The notes under the pieces: generated by a model | The model's database searches: none | What the model was told of the DNA's origin: nothing | What the model saw: the letters and a program-made list of their open reading frames with translations, nothing else | Assembly: GCF_014873915.1 (NCBI RefSeq) | Contig: NZ_JADBEJ010000008.1 | Location: 744,001 to 808,000 of the forward strand | DNA from: Amycolatopsis roodepoortensis | GTDB taxonomy: Bacteria; Actinomycetota; Actinomycetes; Mycobacteriales; Pseudonocardiaceae | DNA length: 64,000 nucleotides | Direction of reading: 5' to 3' | Translations under genes and position numbers: made by a program | In this document: piece by piece, positions 30,763 through 38,904 of the stretch | Numbering within the stretch: position 1 is the first letter of the stretch | Layout of the letters: each line of letters opens with the position of its first letter

Positions 30763-31935
30763 GTGATCGAACGGCGCACGGTGTTCAAGGCCGCGCTCGC
30801 CGCGGGGGCGGCCGCGCTGGCCGCTGCCTGCTCCAGCGGAGAAGGCGGTAACGCCAAGCCGGAAGGCAGCGGCGGGGAACAGAACGCCGCCCCGGTCGCC
30901 AAGATCACCGCCGAACCCGCCGCCGACGCCAAGGACGCCTCCGTGGTGACGCCGGTCGTGGTGAAGGTCGCCGACGGCAAGCTCACCGAGGTCAAGGTCA
31001 CCGGGGAGGGCGGCAAGGACGTCAAGGGCGAGCTTTCCCCCGACGGGCTCACCTGGACCAGCACCGAGGTCCTCGGCTACGGCAAGACGTACACGTACGC
31101 CGCGAAGGCCACCGGCAGCGACAACAAGCCAGCCGAGTTCAAGGGCTCGTTCAGCACGGTCAAACCCGCCAAGGAGGTTCGCGCCACGCTGAACCCGACC
31201 GACGACGCCGAGGTCGGCGTCGCGATGCCGATCAGCGTGAAGTTCGCGTCCCCGGTCAAGGACAAGGCGGCCGCCGAAAAGGCGCTCACGGTGAAGACCG
31301 ACAAGGACGTCGAGGGTTCCTGGGGCTGGCTGTCGGACACGCAGGTCGACTGGCGGCCCAAGGAGTACTGGCCCGCGAACATCAAGGTCAACGTCGAGGC
31401 GAAGCTCTACGGCGTCGCGCTCGGCGGCGGCGCGTACGGCAAGGCCGACGTGACCACCGAGTTCAAGATCGGCCGCAACCAGGTGGTCAAGATCAACACC
31501 CCGGACCACGTGATGAAGGTCTACCGGGGCGGCGCGGAATCGGCGAGTTACCCGTGCTCGAACGGCCTCGACTCCGACGTCCAGCGCAACACCCCGAACG
31601 GCACGTTCATCGTGATGACGAAGGAGCCGACGGCGCGGTTCGACAACGCGCGCTACGGCTACACCAACGTCAACAAGAAGTGGGCCTGCCGGATCTCGAA
31701 CAACGGCGAGTACATCCACGAGAACCAGGACAACGCGGCGAACATCGGCAAGGCCAACACCTCGCACGGCTGCGTGAACCTGCTCGACTCGGACGCGAAG
31801 AAGTACTTCGACTCGGCCATGATCGGCGACCCGGTCGAGATCACCGGTTCGAAACTGGGCAGCCCGACCAAATCGGACGTCAAGGACTGGTTCTACGACT
31901 GGAAGTCCTGGAAGGCCCTGTCCGCGATCAAGTAG
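30763..31935 (+). CDS. L,D-transpeptidase with Ig-like domain, lipoprotein (LprQ/LdtMt5-like)
   Basis: 390 residues from a GTG with GGGAGGT just upstream. The leader has a twin-arginine-like start (ERRTVFKA) and ends in lipobox LAAAC with Cys23. Ig-like domains cover roughly 45-235, then the YkuD catalytic domain with His319, His335 and catalytic Cys337 in SHGCVNL. It forms 3-3 crosslinks in peptidoglycan outside the membrane and matches Rv0483 in position beside murB. A perfect 25-bp hairpin starts 7 bp after the stop. Confidence 0.92.
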   Translation: MIERRTVFKAALAAGAAALAAACSSGEGGNAKPEGSGGEQNAAPVAKITAEPAADAKDASVVTPVVVKVADGKLTEVKVTGEGGKDVKGELSPDGLTWTSTEVLGYGKTYTYAAKATGSDNKPAEFKGSFSTVKPAKEVRATLNPTDDAEVGVAMPISVKFASPVKDKAAAEKALTVKTDKDVEGSWGWLSDTQVDWRPKEYWPANIKVNVEAKLYGVALGGGAYGKADVTTEFKIGRNQVVKINTPDHVMKVYRGGAESASYPCSNGLDSDVQRNTPNGTFIVMTKEPTARFDNARYGYTNVNKKWACRISNNGEYIHENQDNAANIGKANTSHGCVNLLDSDAKKYFDSAMIGDPVEITGSKLGSPTKSDVKDWFYDWKSWKALSAIK

Positions 31936-31941
31936 CCGGTC

Positions 31942-31993
31942 GGCCTCGTGAGTGGCTAGGACGGTTAGAACCGTCCTAGCCACTCACGAGGCC
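31942..31993. terminator. perfect 25-bp hairpin after L,D-transpeptidase
   Basis: Arms 31942-31966 and 31969-31993 pair without a mismatch around AG; the core is GTGAGTGGCTAGGACGG. It begins 7 bp after the stop. No other copy is in the window. Confidence 0.85.
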
Positions 31994-32025
31994 CATGCAT
32001 ATCGGAACCTCATAGGCTGGCGGCC

Positions 32026-32838
32026 ATGAAGACCGAGGTAGTCGGCTACGGCGGGACCCGCATCGGCTTGTGGGTCGAGGGCGCCGAGAACACCCGTCCG
32101 ATCGTGTTCGTGCACGGCTGGGCCCAGTCCGCCAGGGCCTGGGCGCCGCAGCTGGCGGACCCCGCGCTCAGCGAGCGATTCCGCCTGGTGGCGATGGATC
32201 TGCGCGGTCACGGCGACTCCGAGGTGCCCTCCGCCGGTTACGACGATCCGCGCGTCTGGGCCGAAGACCTCGCGTCGGTCCTCGACTTCGCCGGTGAGGA
32301 CGCGATCGTCGTCGGCTGGTCCTACGGCGGTCTGGTGATCACCGACTACCTCCGCGTGCACGGCTCGTCGAGGCTCGGTGGCGTCGTTTTTGTGGGCGCC
32401 ATCACAGAAATCGGCAAGAATCGGCCCGGTGGCAAGGTGGGGCCCGCCATGCGCGAGGCCATCCCGGCGGTGCTTTCGGACGATCCGGCGGTCGCGATTC
32501 CGGCGTTGGTGCAGTTCAGCGAGCGGATGACGGCCGCCCCGGTGTCCGGCACGCTCGCCCAATCGTTGCTCGGCGCCTGCCTCTCGACCCCGCCCGCGGT
32601 GCGCTCCGCGCTGTTCCGGCGCGACATCGGGAGCGAGGACGTACTTCGCGATCTGGACAAACCGGCACTTATCATCCATGGTCTCGCGGACGCTGTGATC
32701 GATCCGACGTCGGCGGAATACGCGGCGGGGAAGATTCGGGGGGCTGTCGTGCGTTGGCTACCTGAGGTGGGGCATCTGCCGTTCGCCGAAGCGGCGGACG
32801 AGTTCGGTGATCTACTGCGCCGGTTCGCCGATCAGTAG
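32026..32838 (+). CDS. alpha/beta hydrolase
   Basis: 270 residues. HGWAQSARAW (about 26-35) gives the oxyanion hole, AMDLRGHGDSEVP follows, the nucleophile elbow is VVGWSYGGLVI (Ser near 96), the acid lies in HGLADAVIDP, and the His in PEVGHLPFAEA near the C-terminus. This is a Ser-His-Asp esterase/hydrolase of unknown substrate. It lies 21 bp before mshA on the same strand, so it may share its transcript. Confidence 0.82.
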   Translation: MKTEVVGYGGTRIGLWVEGAENTRPIVFVHGWAQSARAWAPQLADPALSERFRLVAMDLRGHGDSEVPSAGYDDPRVWAEDLASVLDFAGEDAIVVGWSYGGLVITDYLRVHGSSRLGGVVFVGAITEIGKNRPGGKVGPAMREAIPAVLSDDPAVAIPALVQFSERMTAAPVSGTLAQSLLGACLSTPPAVRSALFRRDIGSEDVLRDLDKPALIIHGLADAVIDPTSAEYAAGKIRGAVVRWLPEVGHLPFAEAADEFGDLLRRFADQ

Positions 32839-32859
32839 GACTTCGGGAGTGTTGACCAG

Positions 32860-34164
32860 GTGACGATCCCTCTGCACGGGTTCGACGCCGCGCCCAGGCG
32901 CGTCGCGGTGCTGTCGTTGCACACCTCTCCGCTGGAGCAGCCGGGCACCGGCGACGCCGGCGGCATGAACGTCTACGTGAGCCAGACGGCCACCGAGATG
33001 GCCCGCCGGGGCGTCGAGGTCGAGGTGTTCACGCGGGCGACGTCCTCGGATCAGCCTCCGATCGCCGAACTGGCGCCCGGCGTGCTGGTCCGGCACATCC
33101 CGGCCGGGCCGTTCGAGCCGCTGGGACGCGACGAGCTGCCCGCGCAGCTGTGCGCGTTCACCGCCGGGATGCTGCGGGCCGAGGCGTTCCACGAGCCGGG
33201 CTACTACGACCTCATCCATTCGCACTACTGGCTTTCCGGCCAGGCGGGCTGGCTCGCCCGCGACCGCTGGGGCGTGCCGCTGGTGCACACCGCGCACACC
33301 CTGGCCAAGGTCAAGAACGCCGCGCTCGCCGACGGCGACACCCCGGAGCCGCGCACCCGCGTGATCGGCGAGGAACAGGTCGTCGAGGAGGCGGACTGCC
33401 TGGTCGCGAACACCCGCGTCGAGGCCCGCGAGCTGATCGAGCTGTACGACGCCGACCCGCATTCCGTGCACGCCATCCCGCCCGGCGTCGACCTCGACCG
33501 GTTCACCCCCGGATCCCGGCCCGCCGCGCGCCGGGCGCTCGGCCTGCCGCCGGACGCGATCGTGCTGGCCTTCGCGGGCCGCATCCAGCCGCTGAAGGCG
33601 CCGGACGTCCTCCTGCTCGCCGCGGCCGAAATGCTGCGCGAGCGGCCGGAGCTGGCGTCGCGGCTGGTGGTGCTGATCGTCGGCGGCCCGTCCGGGACCG
33701 GGCTGGAGCAGCCGCAGGCCCTGCGCGAGCTGGCCGTCTCCCTCGGGATCGGGGCGCAGACCCGGTTCATGCCGCCGCAGCCCGGCCAGTCGCTGGTCGA
33801 CGTCTACCGGGCGGCCGACATCGTCGCCGTGCCGAGCTACAACGAGTCGTTCGGGCTGGTCGCGCTCGAAGCGCAGGCCTGCGGGACGCCGGTGATCGCG
33901 GCCGAGGTGGGCGGGCTGCCGGTCGCGGTGCCGCACGGGGTTTCCGGGCTGCTCGTGCCGTCGCACGACCCGAAGGACTGGGCCGGCGCGCTCGCGAACG
34001 TCGCGCTGCGGCCAGGCTGGCGTGCCGAGCTTTCGGCCAACGCCGTCGTCCACGCGCGGCGCTTCTCCTGGCGCCGTACGACGGACCGGCTGCTGGACAC
34101 GTACGCTCAGGCGACCGGCGCGTTCCGGCGTGCCCTCGAACAGCGCGCGGAGGTGGCGGTTTGA
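32860..34164 (+). CDS. mshA: D-inositol-3-phosphate glycosyltransferase (mycothiol synthesis)
   Basis: 434 residues from a GTG. GT4/GT-B fold: N-terminal GTGDAGGMNVYVSQTATEMARRG (split as GTGDAGGMNVYVSQ, about 28-41) with the GGxN signature, and C-terminal YNESFGLVALEAQACGTPVI (about 327-346), the UDP-sugar E-x7-E motif. MshA joins GlcNAc to inositol-3-phosphate, the first step of mycothiol. The order hydrolase-mshA-YbjN-gpmA matches mycobacteria. Its TGA overlaps the next start (TTGA). Confidence 0.95.
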   Translation: MTIPLHGFDAAPRRVAVLSLHTSPLEQPGTGDAGGMNVYVSQTATEMARRGVEVEVFTRATSSDQPPIAELAPGVLVRHIPAGPFEPLGRDELPAQLCAFTAGMLRAEAFHEPGYYDLIHSHYWLSGQAGWLARDRWGVPLVHTAHTLAKVKNAALADGDTPEPRTRVIGEEQVVEEADCLVANTRVEARELIELYDADPHSVHAIPPGVDLDRFTPGSRPAARRALGLPPDAIVLAFAGRIQPLKAPDVLLLAAAEMLRERPELASRLVVLIVGGPSGTGLEQPQALRELAVSLGIGAQTRFMPPQPGQSLVDVYRAADIVAVPSYNESFGLVALEAQACGTPVIAAEVGGLPVAVPHGVSGLLVPSHDPKDWAGALANVALRPGWRAELSANAVVHARRFSWRRTTDRLLDTYAQATGAFRRALEQRAEVAV

Positions 34165-34676
34165 CGCTCGACGAGACCTTGCGGTCCTCTTTGGACAATG
34201 CGGGCCTGAAATACGACAGGCGTGGCGAAGGAAAGTACTTCGTCACTTTGCCCGGTACGAAGAAGCTGCAGACCAATTGCTGGCTGGTCGCCGGGGATCA
34301 CGCCTTCGCCGTCGAGGCCTTCGTCTGCCGCCGTCCCGATGAGTCCCATGAGGACGTTTACCGGTTCCTGTTGCGCCGCAACGCGAAGCTGTACGGCGTG
34401 CACTACACCGTGGACGCGATGGGCGACATCTACCTGGTCGGCCGGTTCGGCCTGGACACCGTCACCGAGTCCGAGCTGGACAAGATCCTCGGGCAGGTGC
34501 TGGAAGCCGCCGACGGCGATTTCAACACGTTGCTGGAGCTCGGTTTCGCGGAATCGATCAAACGCGAATGGGATTGGCGCGTTTCCCGTGGCGAGTCGCT
34601 CGCGAACCTTCAGGCGTTCAAACATCTCGTCGAGCCTTCGAACGGGCACGAACCCGGAGCCTTGACCGACTCGTGA
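34161..34676 (+). CDS. YbjN domain-containing protein
   Basis: 171 residues. I place the start at the rare TTG at 34161 because GGAGG lies 6 nt upstream, homology begins there (LDETLRSSLDNAGLKY) and no ATG or GTG fits. The fold resembles type III secretion chaperone-like YbjN proteins (GKYFVTLPGTKKLQTNCWLV, RFLLRRNAKLYGVHYTVD). Function is unknown; Rv0487 has the same position after mshA. Translation is coupled to mshA by a 4-nt overlap. Confidence 0.87.
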   Translation: MTLDETLRSSLDNAGLKYDRRGEGKYFVTLPGTKKLQTNCWLVAGDHAFAVEAFVCRRPDESHEDVYRFLLRRNAKLYGVHYTVDAMGDIYLVGRFGLDTVTESELDKILGQVLEAADGDFNTLLELGFAESIKREWDWRVSRGESLANLQAFKHLVEPSNGHEPGALTDS

Positions 34677-34744
34677 CCCGAACGGTGCAACGGGCCTGAG
34701 CCCGGCTCCGTCTCTTTCCGCGACACTGGAGGGAGACGGTCTTG

Positions 34745-35665
34745 ATGCGCAAGCGAATGAGATGGGTCGCCGCCGCCGGCATCGTGCTGGCACTGGCGGG
34801 CTGTTCGGCGAACGATTCCGGCGGCAGCAGTGAATCCGCCGGGATGCCGATGTCGGCCGACACCAAGCAGGCCGCGCCGAACCAAGGGCCGGCGAACAAG
34901 GAGGGCACCGACAGCAAGGCGGGTTCGGGCAAGGCCCCGGCGCCGGCGGGACAGCCGGGCATCGCCGACCGCAAGCTGGTGCGCACGGCGAGCCTGGAGC
35001 TCACCGCGCCGAACGTCGCCGACGTGATCTCGCAGGTGCGCGTCATCACCCAGGGCGCCGCGGGCTACACGGGGCAGGAGAGCACCCAGGAGAAGCGGGC
35101 GTCGGTCAACGTCATCGTGCCCGCCGAGCGTCTCGACGGCGTGCTGGACCAGCTGGGGAAGCTCGGGAAGCAGATCAAACGCGAGGTCACCGCGACGGAC
35201 GTGACCGAGCAGATGGTCGACGTCGATTCGCGGCTGGCCACCCAGCGGGCGAGCGTCGAGCGTATCCGCGCGCTGCTCGCGAGGGCGACGTCGGTCTCGG
35301 AGATCGCCTCGGTCGAGAGTGAGCTGACGAGCCGGGAGGCCGAGCTCGAGTCGCTGCAGAAGCGGCGCGAAAGCCTGGCCGGAAGTGTCGCCATGTCGAC
35401 CATCTCCCTGCAGGTGAAGGCGGAGACCGTCGCGGCGGCGGAGGAATCCCGCGGCGGGTTCCTCGGCGGGCTGGGCGACGGCTGGGACGCGTTCCTGACC
35501 TTCGGCGGCGGCCTGCTGACCGTGCTCGGCGCGATGGTGCCGTTCCTGCTGGTCTTCGGTGTCCCCGCGGCCGCGCTGGTGTGGTGGCTGCGCAAGCGGC
35601 GCCGTCCGGCGGAGCCCGCGATGGCGACCGCTTCGGATCTGCCGTCCGCGCCCCCACTGGACTGA
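34745..35665 (+). CDS. DUF4349 domain lipoprotein
   Basis: 306 residues, ATG at 34745 (a TTG at 34742 is possible). Signal peptide with lipobox LALAGC (Cys20), then a Ser/Gly/Pro-rich linker. DUF4349 runs about 80-275: RKLVRTASLELTAPNVADVI, then a coiled coil (VDSRLATQRASVERIRALL ... SREAELESLQKRRESL), and a C-terminal TM helix (LLTVLGAMVPFLLVFGVP) with a basic tail. It is therefore a double-anchored envelope protein; its role is unknown. A GCGAAAGTGGC-family hairpin follows by 43 bp. Confidence 0.85.
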   Translation: MRKRMRWVAAAGIVLALAGCSANDSGGSSESAGMPMSADTKQAAPNQGPANKEGTDSKAGSGKAPAPAGQPGIADRKLVRTASLELTAPNVADVISQVRVITQGAAGYTGQESTQEKRASVNVIVPAERLDGVLDQLGKLGKQIKREVTATDVTEQMVDVDSRLATQRASVERIRALLARATSVSEIASVESELTSREAELESLQKRRESLAGSVAMSTISLQVKAETVAAAEESRGGFLGGLGDGWDAFLTFGGGLLTVLGAMVPFLLVFGVPAAALVWWLRKRRRPAEPAMATASDLPSAPPLD

Positions 35666-35707
35666 GGGGCACCAAGGCGCCGGCCCCGGAATCACCCTGG
35701 CGATCAT

Positions 35708-35760
35708 GTCGCGAAAGCCACTTTCGGGACATCAGACGTCCCGAAAGTGGCTTTCGCGAC
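35708..35760. repeat. GCGAAAGTGGC-family hairpin, copy 3
   Basis: Arms 35708-35730 and 35738-35760, perfectly complementary, loop ATCAGAC. Left arm and loop are identical to copy 1 (1179); the right arm carries the compensating base that copy 1 lacks. Confidence 0.8.
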
Positions 35761-35825
35761 ACGCCTCGGAGATCCCAGGCGCGGACTGGAGCCGGAAGCC
35801 GGTAGGGGCCCCCGAAGATGAACAG

Positions 35826-35964
35826 GCGGGACGGCTCGAGGGAGGGGGGAGTCGCGATCTCGAGCCGCCCCGCTGAAGTTCCCGCCAAGGTGGACCCGGT
35901 GACGAGGGGGATGCCAACGGGGCCGGCGGGCGCCGCGACTCGGCAGGGGGGAGACGAGTCGCGG
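35826..35964 (-). ncRNA. 6C small RNA candidate (two C6-loop hairpins)
   Basis: Read on the minus strand, hairpin 1 has a 10-bp stem (35964-35955 with 35942-35933) and a 12-nt loop containing CCCCCC. Hairpin 2 has a 15-bp stem with one mismatch (35873-35859 with 35840-35826) and an 18-nt loop also containing CCCCCC; it is followed by a moderately T-rich stretch (CTGTTCATCTTC) and could be the terminator. Two hairpins with six cytosines in each loop is the definition of the actinobacterial 6C RNA family (B11 in mycobacteria), which pairs through C-rich loops with mRNAs. The 5' end is probably near 35980-36010. It occupies the otherwise gene-free 35666-36251 interval. Confidence 0.75.
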
Positions 35965-36021
35965 TCGTCACCCGCGTCGAACCGGGGAGTGCGTGGAATC
36001 CGGCCGCGCGGGACGTAGTCA

Positions 36022-36042
36022 ACCTGTCAGATCTCCACCTGT
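36022..36042. promoter_or_regulatory. direct repeat ACCTGT in the gpmA/6C intergenic region
   Basis: ACCTGT occurs at 36022-36027 and 36037-36042, 15 bp apart, between the presumed 6C RNA start and gpmA. The remaining part up to 36251 must hold the gpmA promoter; GTTAC-N6-GTAAC occurs at about 36162-36177. Confidence 0.3.
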
Positions 36043-36251
36043 AATCACAAGACTACCGGTTACTCCGTTCGAGTGAACTTGGAAAACGGGGATAACGGAG
36101 TGCAGCCTGATTTCCGGGGAACTGGACTTGTTGGCAGCCCGTCTTCTGGACGGGTGAAGGTGTTACTCGTGGGTAACGCACTCTCCGTAGAAACAAGGCG
36201 AAGCGCCGCCCTCTGACCGGCGCTTCCGCTCGCTCTGGCAGGCTGAACCCC

Positions 36252-37001
36252 ATGGCTGAGCTTGGGACTCTGGTGCTGCTGCGTCACGGGCAGAGCACGT
36301 GGAACGCCGAAAACCTGTTCACCGGCTGGGTGGACGTGCCGCTGTCCGAGCAGGGCGAGCAGGAGGCCCGCAAGGGCGGGCAGCTCCTCGCGGAGTCCGG
36401 TCTGCTGCCGGACGTCGTCCACACGTCGCTGATGCGCCGGGCGATCTCGACCGCCAACCTGGCGCTCGACGCCGCCGACCGGCACTGGATCCCGGTGAAG
36501 CGCGACTGGCGCCTCAACGAGCGGCACTACGGCGCGCTGCAGGGCAAGAACAAGAAGCAGACCCTCGACGAGTTCGGCGAGGAGCAGTTCATGCTCTGGC
36601 GCCGCTCCTACGACACCCCGCCGCCCCCGATCGACCCGGCCGACGAGTTCAGCCAGGTCGGCGACGCGCGCTACGCCGACCTCGGTGACGCCGCCCCGCT
36701 GACCGAATGCCTCAAGGACGTCGTCGCGCGGCTGCTGCCGTACTGGGAGTCCGAGATCGTGCCGGATCTGCGCGCGGGCAAGACCGTGCTGGTCGCCGCG
36801 CACGGCAACTCGCTGCGGGCGCTGGTGAAGCACCTCGACGGCATCTCCGACGACGCGATCGCCGGGCTCAACATCCCGACCGGCATCCCGCTGCGCTACG
36901 ACCTCACCGAGGACCTCAAGCCGGTCACCGCCGGCGGGACCTACCTGGACCCGGAGGCCGCCAAGGAAGCCGCGGCCGCCGTCGCGAACCAGGGCCGCTA
37001 A
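36252..37001 (+). CDS. gpmA: 2,3-bisphosphoglycerate-dependent phosphoglycerate mutase
   Basis: 249 residues. The phospho-His motif LLRHGQSTWN has His12; the second His is in VAAHGNSLRAL (about 184). ERHYGALQGKNK and RRSYDTPPPP are substrate-loop landmarks. It interconverts 3- and 2-phosphoglycerate in glycolysis. Position between the mshA block and senX3-regX3 matches mycobacteria (gpm1). A full AGAGGAC-family hairpin starts 6 bp after the stop. Confidence 0.96.
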   Translation: MAELGTLVLLRHGQSTWNAENLFTGWVDVPLSEQGEQEARKGGQLLAESGLLPDVVHTSLMRRAISTANLALDAADRHWIPVKRDWRLNERHYGALQGKNKKQTLDEFGEEQFMLWRRSYDTPPPPIDPADEFSQVGDARYADLGDAAPLTECLKDVVARLLPYWESEIVPDLRAGKTVLVAAHGNSLRALVKHLDGISDDAIAGLNIPTGIPLRYDLTEDLKPVTAGGTYLDPEAAKEAAAAVANQGR

Positions 37002-37006
37002 ACCCA

Positions 37007-37070
37007 CGCATTTCGTCCTCTGGACGCGGTAGTTCGCTCTCGAACCACCGCGTTCAGAGGACGAATTGCG
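37007..37070. repeat. AGAGGAC-family full hairpin, bidirectional terminator
   Basis: Arms 37007-37036 and 37041-37070 (27 of 30 positions pair), loop CTCT. It exactly fills the gap between the gpmA stop (37001) and the stop of the convergent lipoprotein gene (37072). Confidence 0.82.
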
Positions 37071-37071
37071 T

Positions 37072-37989
37072 TCAGGGGAGGGCCTGGACCGATTCGACCC
37101 CCGCGGCCTTCCAGCCCTCGGGCAGCCGCTGGAGACGCAGGACGATCGGCAGGTACCTCTTCGTCGTCTGCCCGGCCGCGTCCTTGACGTCCGTCGTCGC
37201 GAAGAGCAGCACGCTCGCCTTGTCGTCCACGACCTCCATGACCGCGGTCGCCGGGTTCGGCGCCAGCGACGTCTTCGTGCCGCTGGACCGGATCTGGTTC
37301 AGCCGCGCCGCCTTGTCCTGCTGGAACTGGGTCAACAGCTGCCCGGTCGACACGGACTCGTAGCGGGCGTACGTGCCTTCGGGGTCGGCCGAGTCCACGT
37401 TCAGCAGGGCCTCCGCGGCGCGGAGGGCGCCGTCGCGGGCGGAATCCCGCGTCCTCGCGAACACCCGGTCGCCGGCGCCCGGTTTCTCCGCCGCGGGCGG
37501 CGGTACGGACGGGTTCACCTCGACCTTGCCGATCCGCCAGCGGTCGCCTTCGCGCGTGGCCGCGAGCAGCACCGACGCGATGCCCTTGTTCGTGGCGCCC
37601 GCCCTGGAGCTGCTCTGGTCGAGCACCGTCAGCACCCGCGCCTTGTCCGGCGTCTCCTCGACCGCCGCCGAGACGATCACCTTGGTCACGAGCTTGATCG
37701 GCTCGGCCGACTTCCGGACCTCGGCGAACAGCTTCGCCAGCTCGTCGCGCGCGCTCGGCGTCAGGTTGTCGGCGAGGGCCTTCTCGTACGCGGGCACGGC
37801 GGCGCTGTCGTAGGAGAACACCGCTTCGCTGGCCGTCTTCACCGCCGTGAGCACGGATGCCGTCTTCGCCGGATCGACGAGCGCGAGGTTCGCGGGCGGG
37901 GTTTCCGGTTCGGGCCGGGCGGTGCCGGAGACCGCGGTGGTGCAGCCCGCGAGCGCGAGCAGCACGACGAGTCCTGTCCAGCGTTTCAC
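37072..37989 (-). CDS. lipoprotein with Mce-associated-protein-like domain
   Basis: 305 residues from the GTG at 37989, which overlaps the upstream regulator stop. Lipobox LALAGC gives Cys16. The segment AVFSYDSAAVPAYEKALADN, followed by VIVSAAVEETPDKARVLTVL and GDRWRIGKVEV, has the layout of Mce-associated (NTF2-like) proteins; a second similar half follows. This likeness is from pattern and not proven. An exported, membrane-tethered protein of unknown role. Coupled to the regulator gene by GTGA. Confidence 0.65.
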   Translation of the reverse strand: MKRWTGLVVLLALAGCTTAVSGTARPEPETPPANLALVDPAKTASVLTAVKTASEAVFSYDSAAVPAYEKALADNLTPSARDELAKLFAEVRKSAEPIKLVTKVIVSAAVEETPDKARVLTVLDQSSSRAGATNKGIASVLLAATREGDRWRIGKVEVNPSVPPPAAEKPGAGDRVFARTRDSARDGALRAAEALLNVDSADPEGTYARYESVSTGQLLTQFQQDKAARLNQIRSSGTKTSLAPNPATAVMEVVDDKASVLLFATTDVKDAAGQTTKRYLPIVLRLQRLPEGWKAAGVESVQALP

Positions 37990-38633
37990 AGCAGCCCGAG
38001 TTCCCGCGCCCGCGCGTCGACCTGGAGCCGCGACGTCACGCCGAGCGCGACCAGCAGTTCCGAGACGCGGCGTTGATAAGTGCGAACGCCCATCCCGAGG
38101 CTCTTCGCGGCCTTCTCGTCCTTGCAGCCGGTGGTCAGGAACTCGAGGATCTGCGGTGCCTCCATCCGGATGTCGGCGAACCGCGCGTCGAACGTCTCCA
38201 GGGTGGTGGACGCCAGCCAGGCGGTTTCGAACAGCGAAAGGATTCCCTGCACCAGCTCGGGGCGCGAGATGACGCTGTACGAGCGCACCGCCTTGCCCTC
38301 GTCGCCCGCCATGATCGCGACCCGCTCGTCGAGCAGGATCGTCTCGTTGATCTCCTCGGTGCCGATGCGGATCTGCGCGCCGAGGCCGGACAGGTGGTGC
38401 AGATGCTCCGCGGTCTGCTCGTTCAGCAGGACGCCGGGGCGGTACAGCTTGCGGATCCGCTTGTCGCGGACCAGCCGTTCGCCCTGTCGCGTGAGCGACG
38501 GCCGGGAAAGCGCCCAGGTGTAGAGGTCGTCGGCCGCGCACGCGATGTCGGTCGCCGCGACGAACAGATGAGCCGTCCGGTCGAACAGCTCTTCTTCTCC
38601 GCGAATCAGGGAGATGTCACTGACGAGTTCCAC
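37986..38633 (-). CDS. LuxR-type helix-turn-helix regulator
   Basis: About 215 residues if the GTG at 38633 is used; the frame is open to a GTG at 38711, giving 241. The N-terminal 150 residues resemble the effector region of actinobacterial HTH regulators that begin with a TrmB/PLD-like module (TWALSRPSLTRQGERLVRDKR, NETILLDERVAIM). The C-terminal HTH is ILEFLTTGCKDEKAAKSLGMG then RTYQRRVSELLVALG. It is coupled to the downstream lipoprotein gene and divergent from senX3. Confidence 0.75.
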   Translation of the reverse strand: MELVSDISLIRGEEELFDRTAHLFVAATDIACAADDLYTWALSRPSLTRQGERLVRDKRIRKLYRPGVLLNEQTAEHLHHLSGLGAQIRIGTEEINETILLDERVAIMAGDEGKAVRSYSVISRPELVQGILSLFETAWLASTTLETFDARFADIRMEAPQILEFLTTGCKDEKAAKSLGMGVRTYQRRVSELLVALGVTSRLQVDARARELGLL

Positions 38634-38904
38634 GGCGACAGTCTTCCAACATTCCCCGGCACCCGTGACGGGAACGTCGCTATTCACCGAGGAGCGGGTT
38701 CGAAAGGTCACGACGAAAGTCGGGATCCGGGCACGGGACGGTACCGATGTCCCCGTTTCGGGTGACCCGCCTCACCCAGGAGGTCTCGGCCACGTGAACG
38801 AGGCCTGACCTGCAGGCGAACAGGGTGTCCCCAGGTGTCATAGGCATCACGAGTACGCGGCCGGGACTAGGCCAAAAGGCTACCCGCACGCTTACGATTC
38901 CCCT

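Noticed and set aside
30748..31983. Minus-strand 411-codon frame opposite the L,D-transpeptidase gene
   Set aside because: The plus strand has lipobox, Ig-like and YkuD motifs with catalytic Cys; the antisense frame is Arg/Val/Asp-rich noise.
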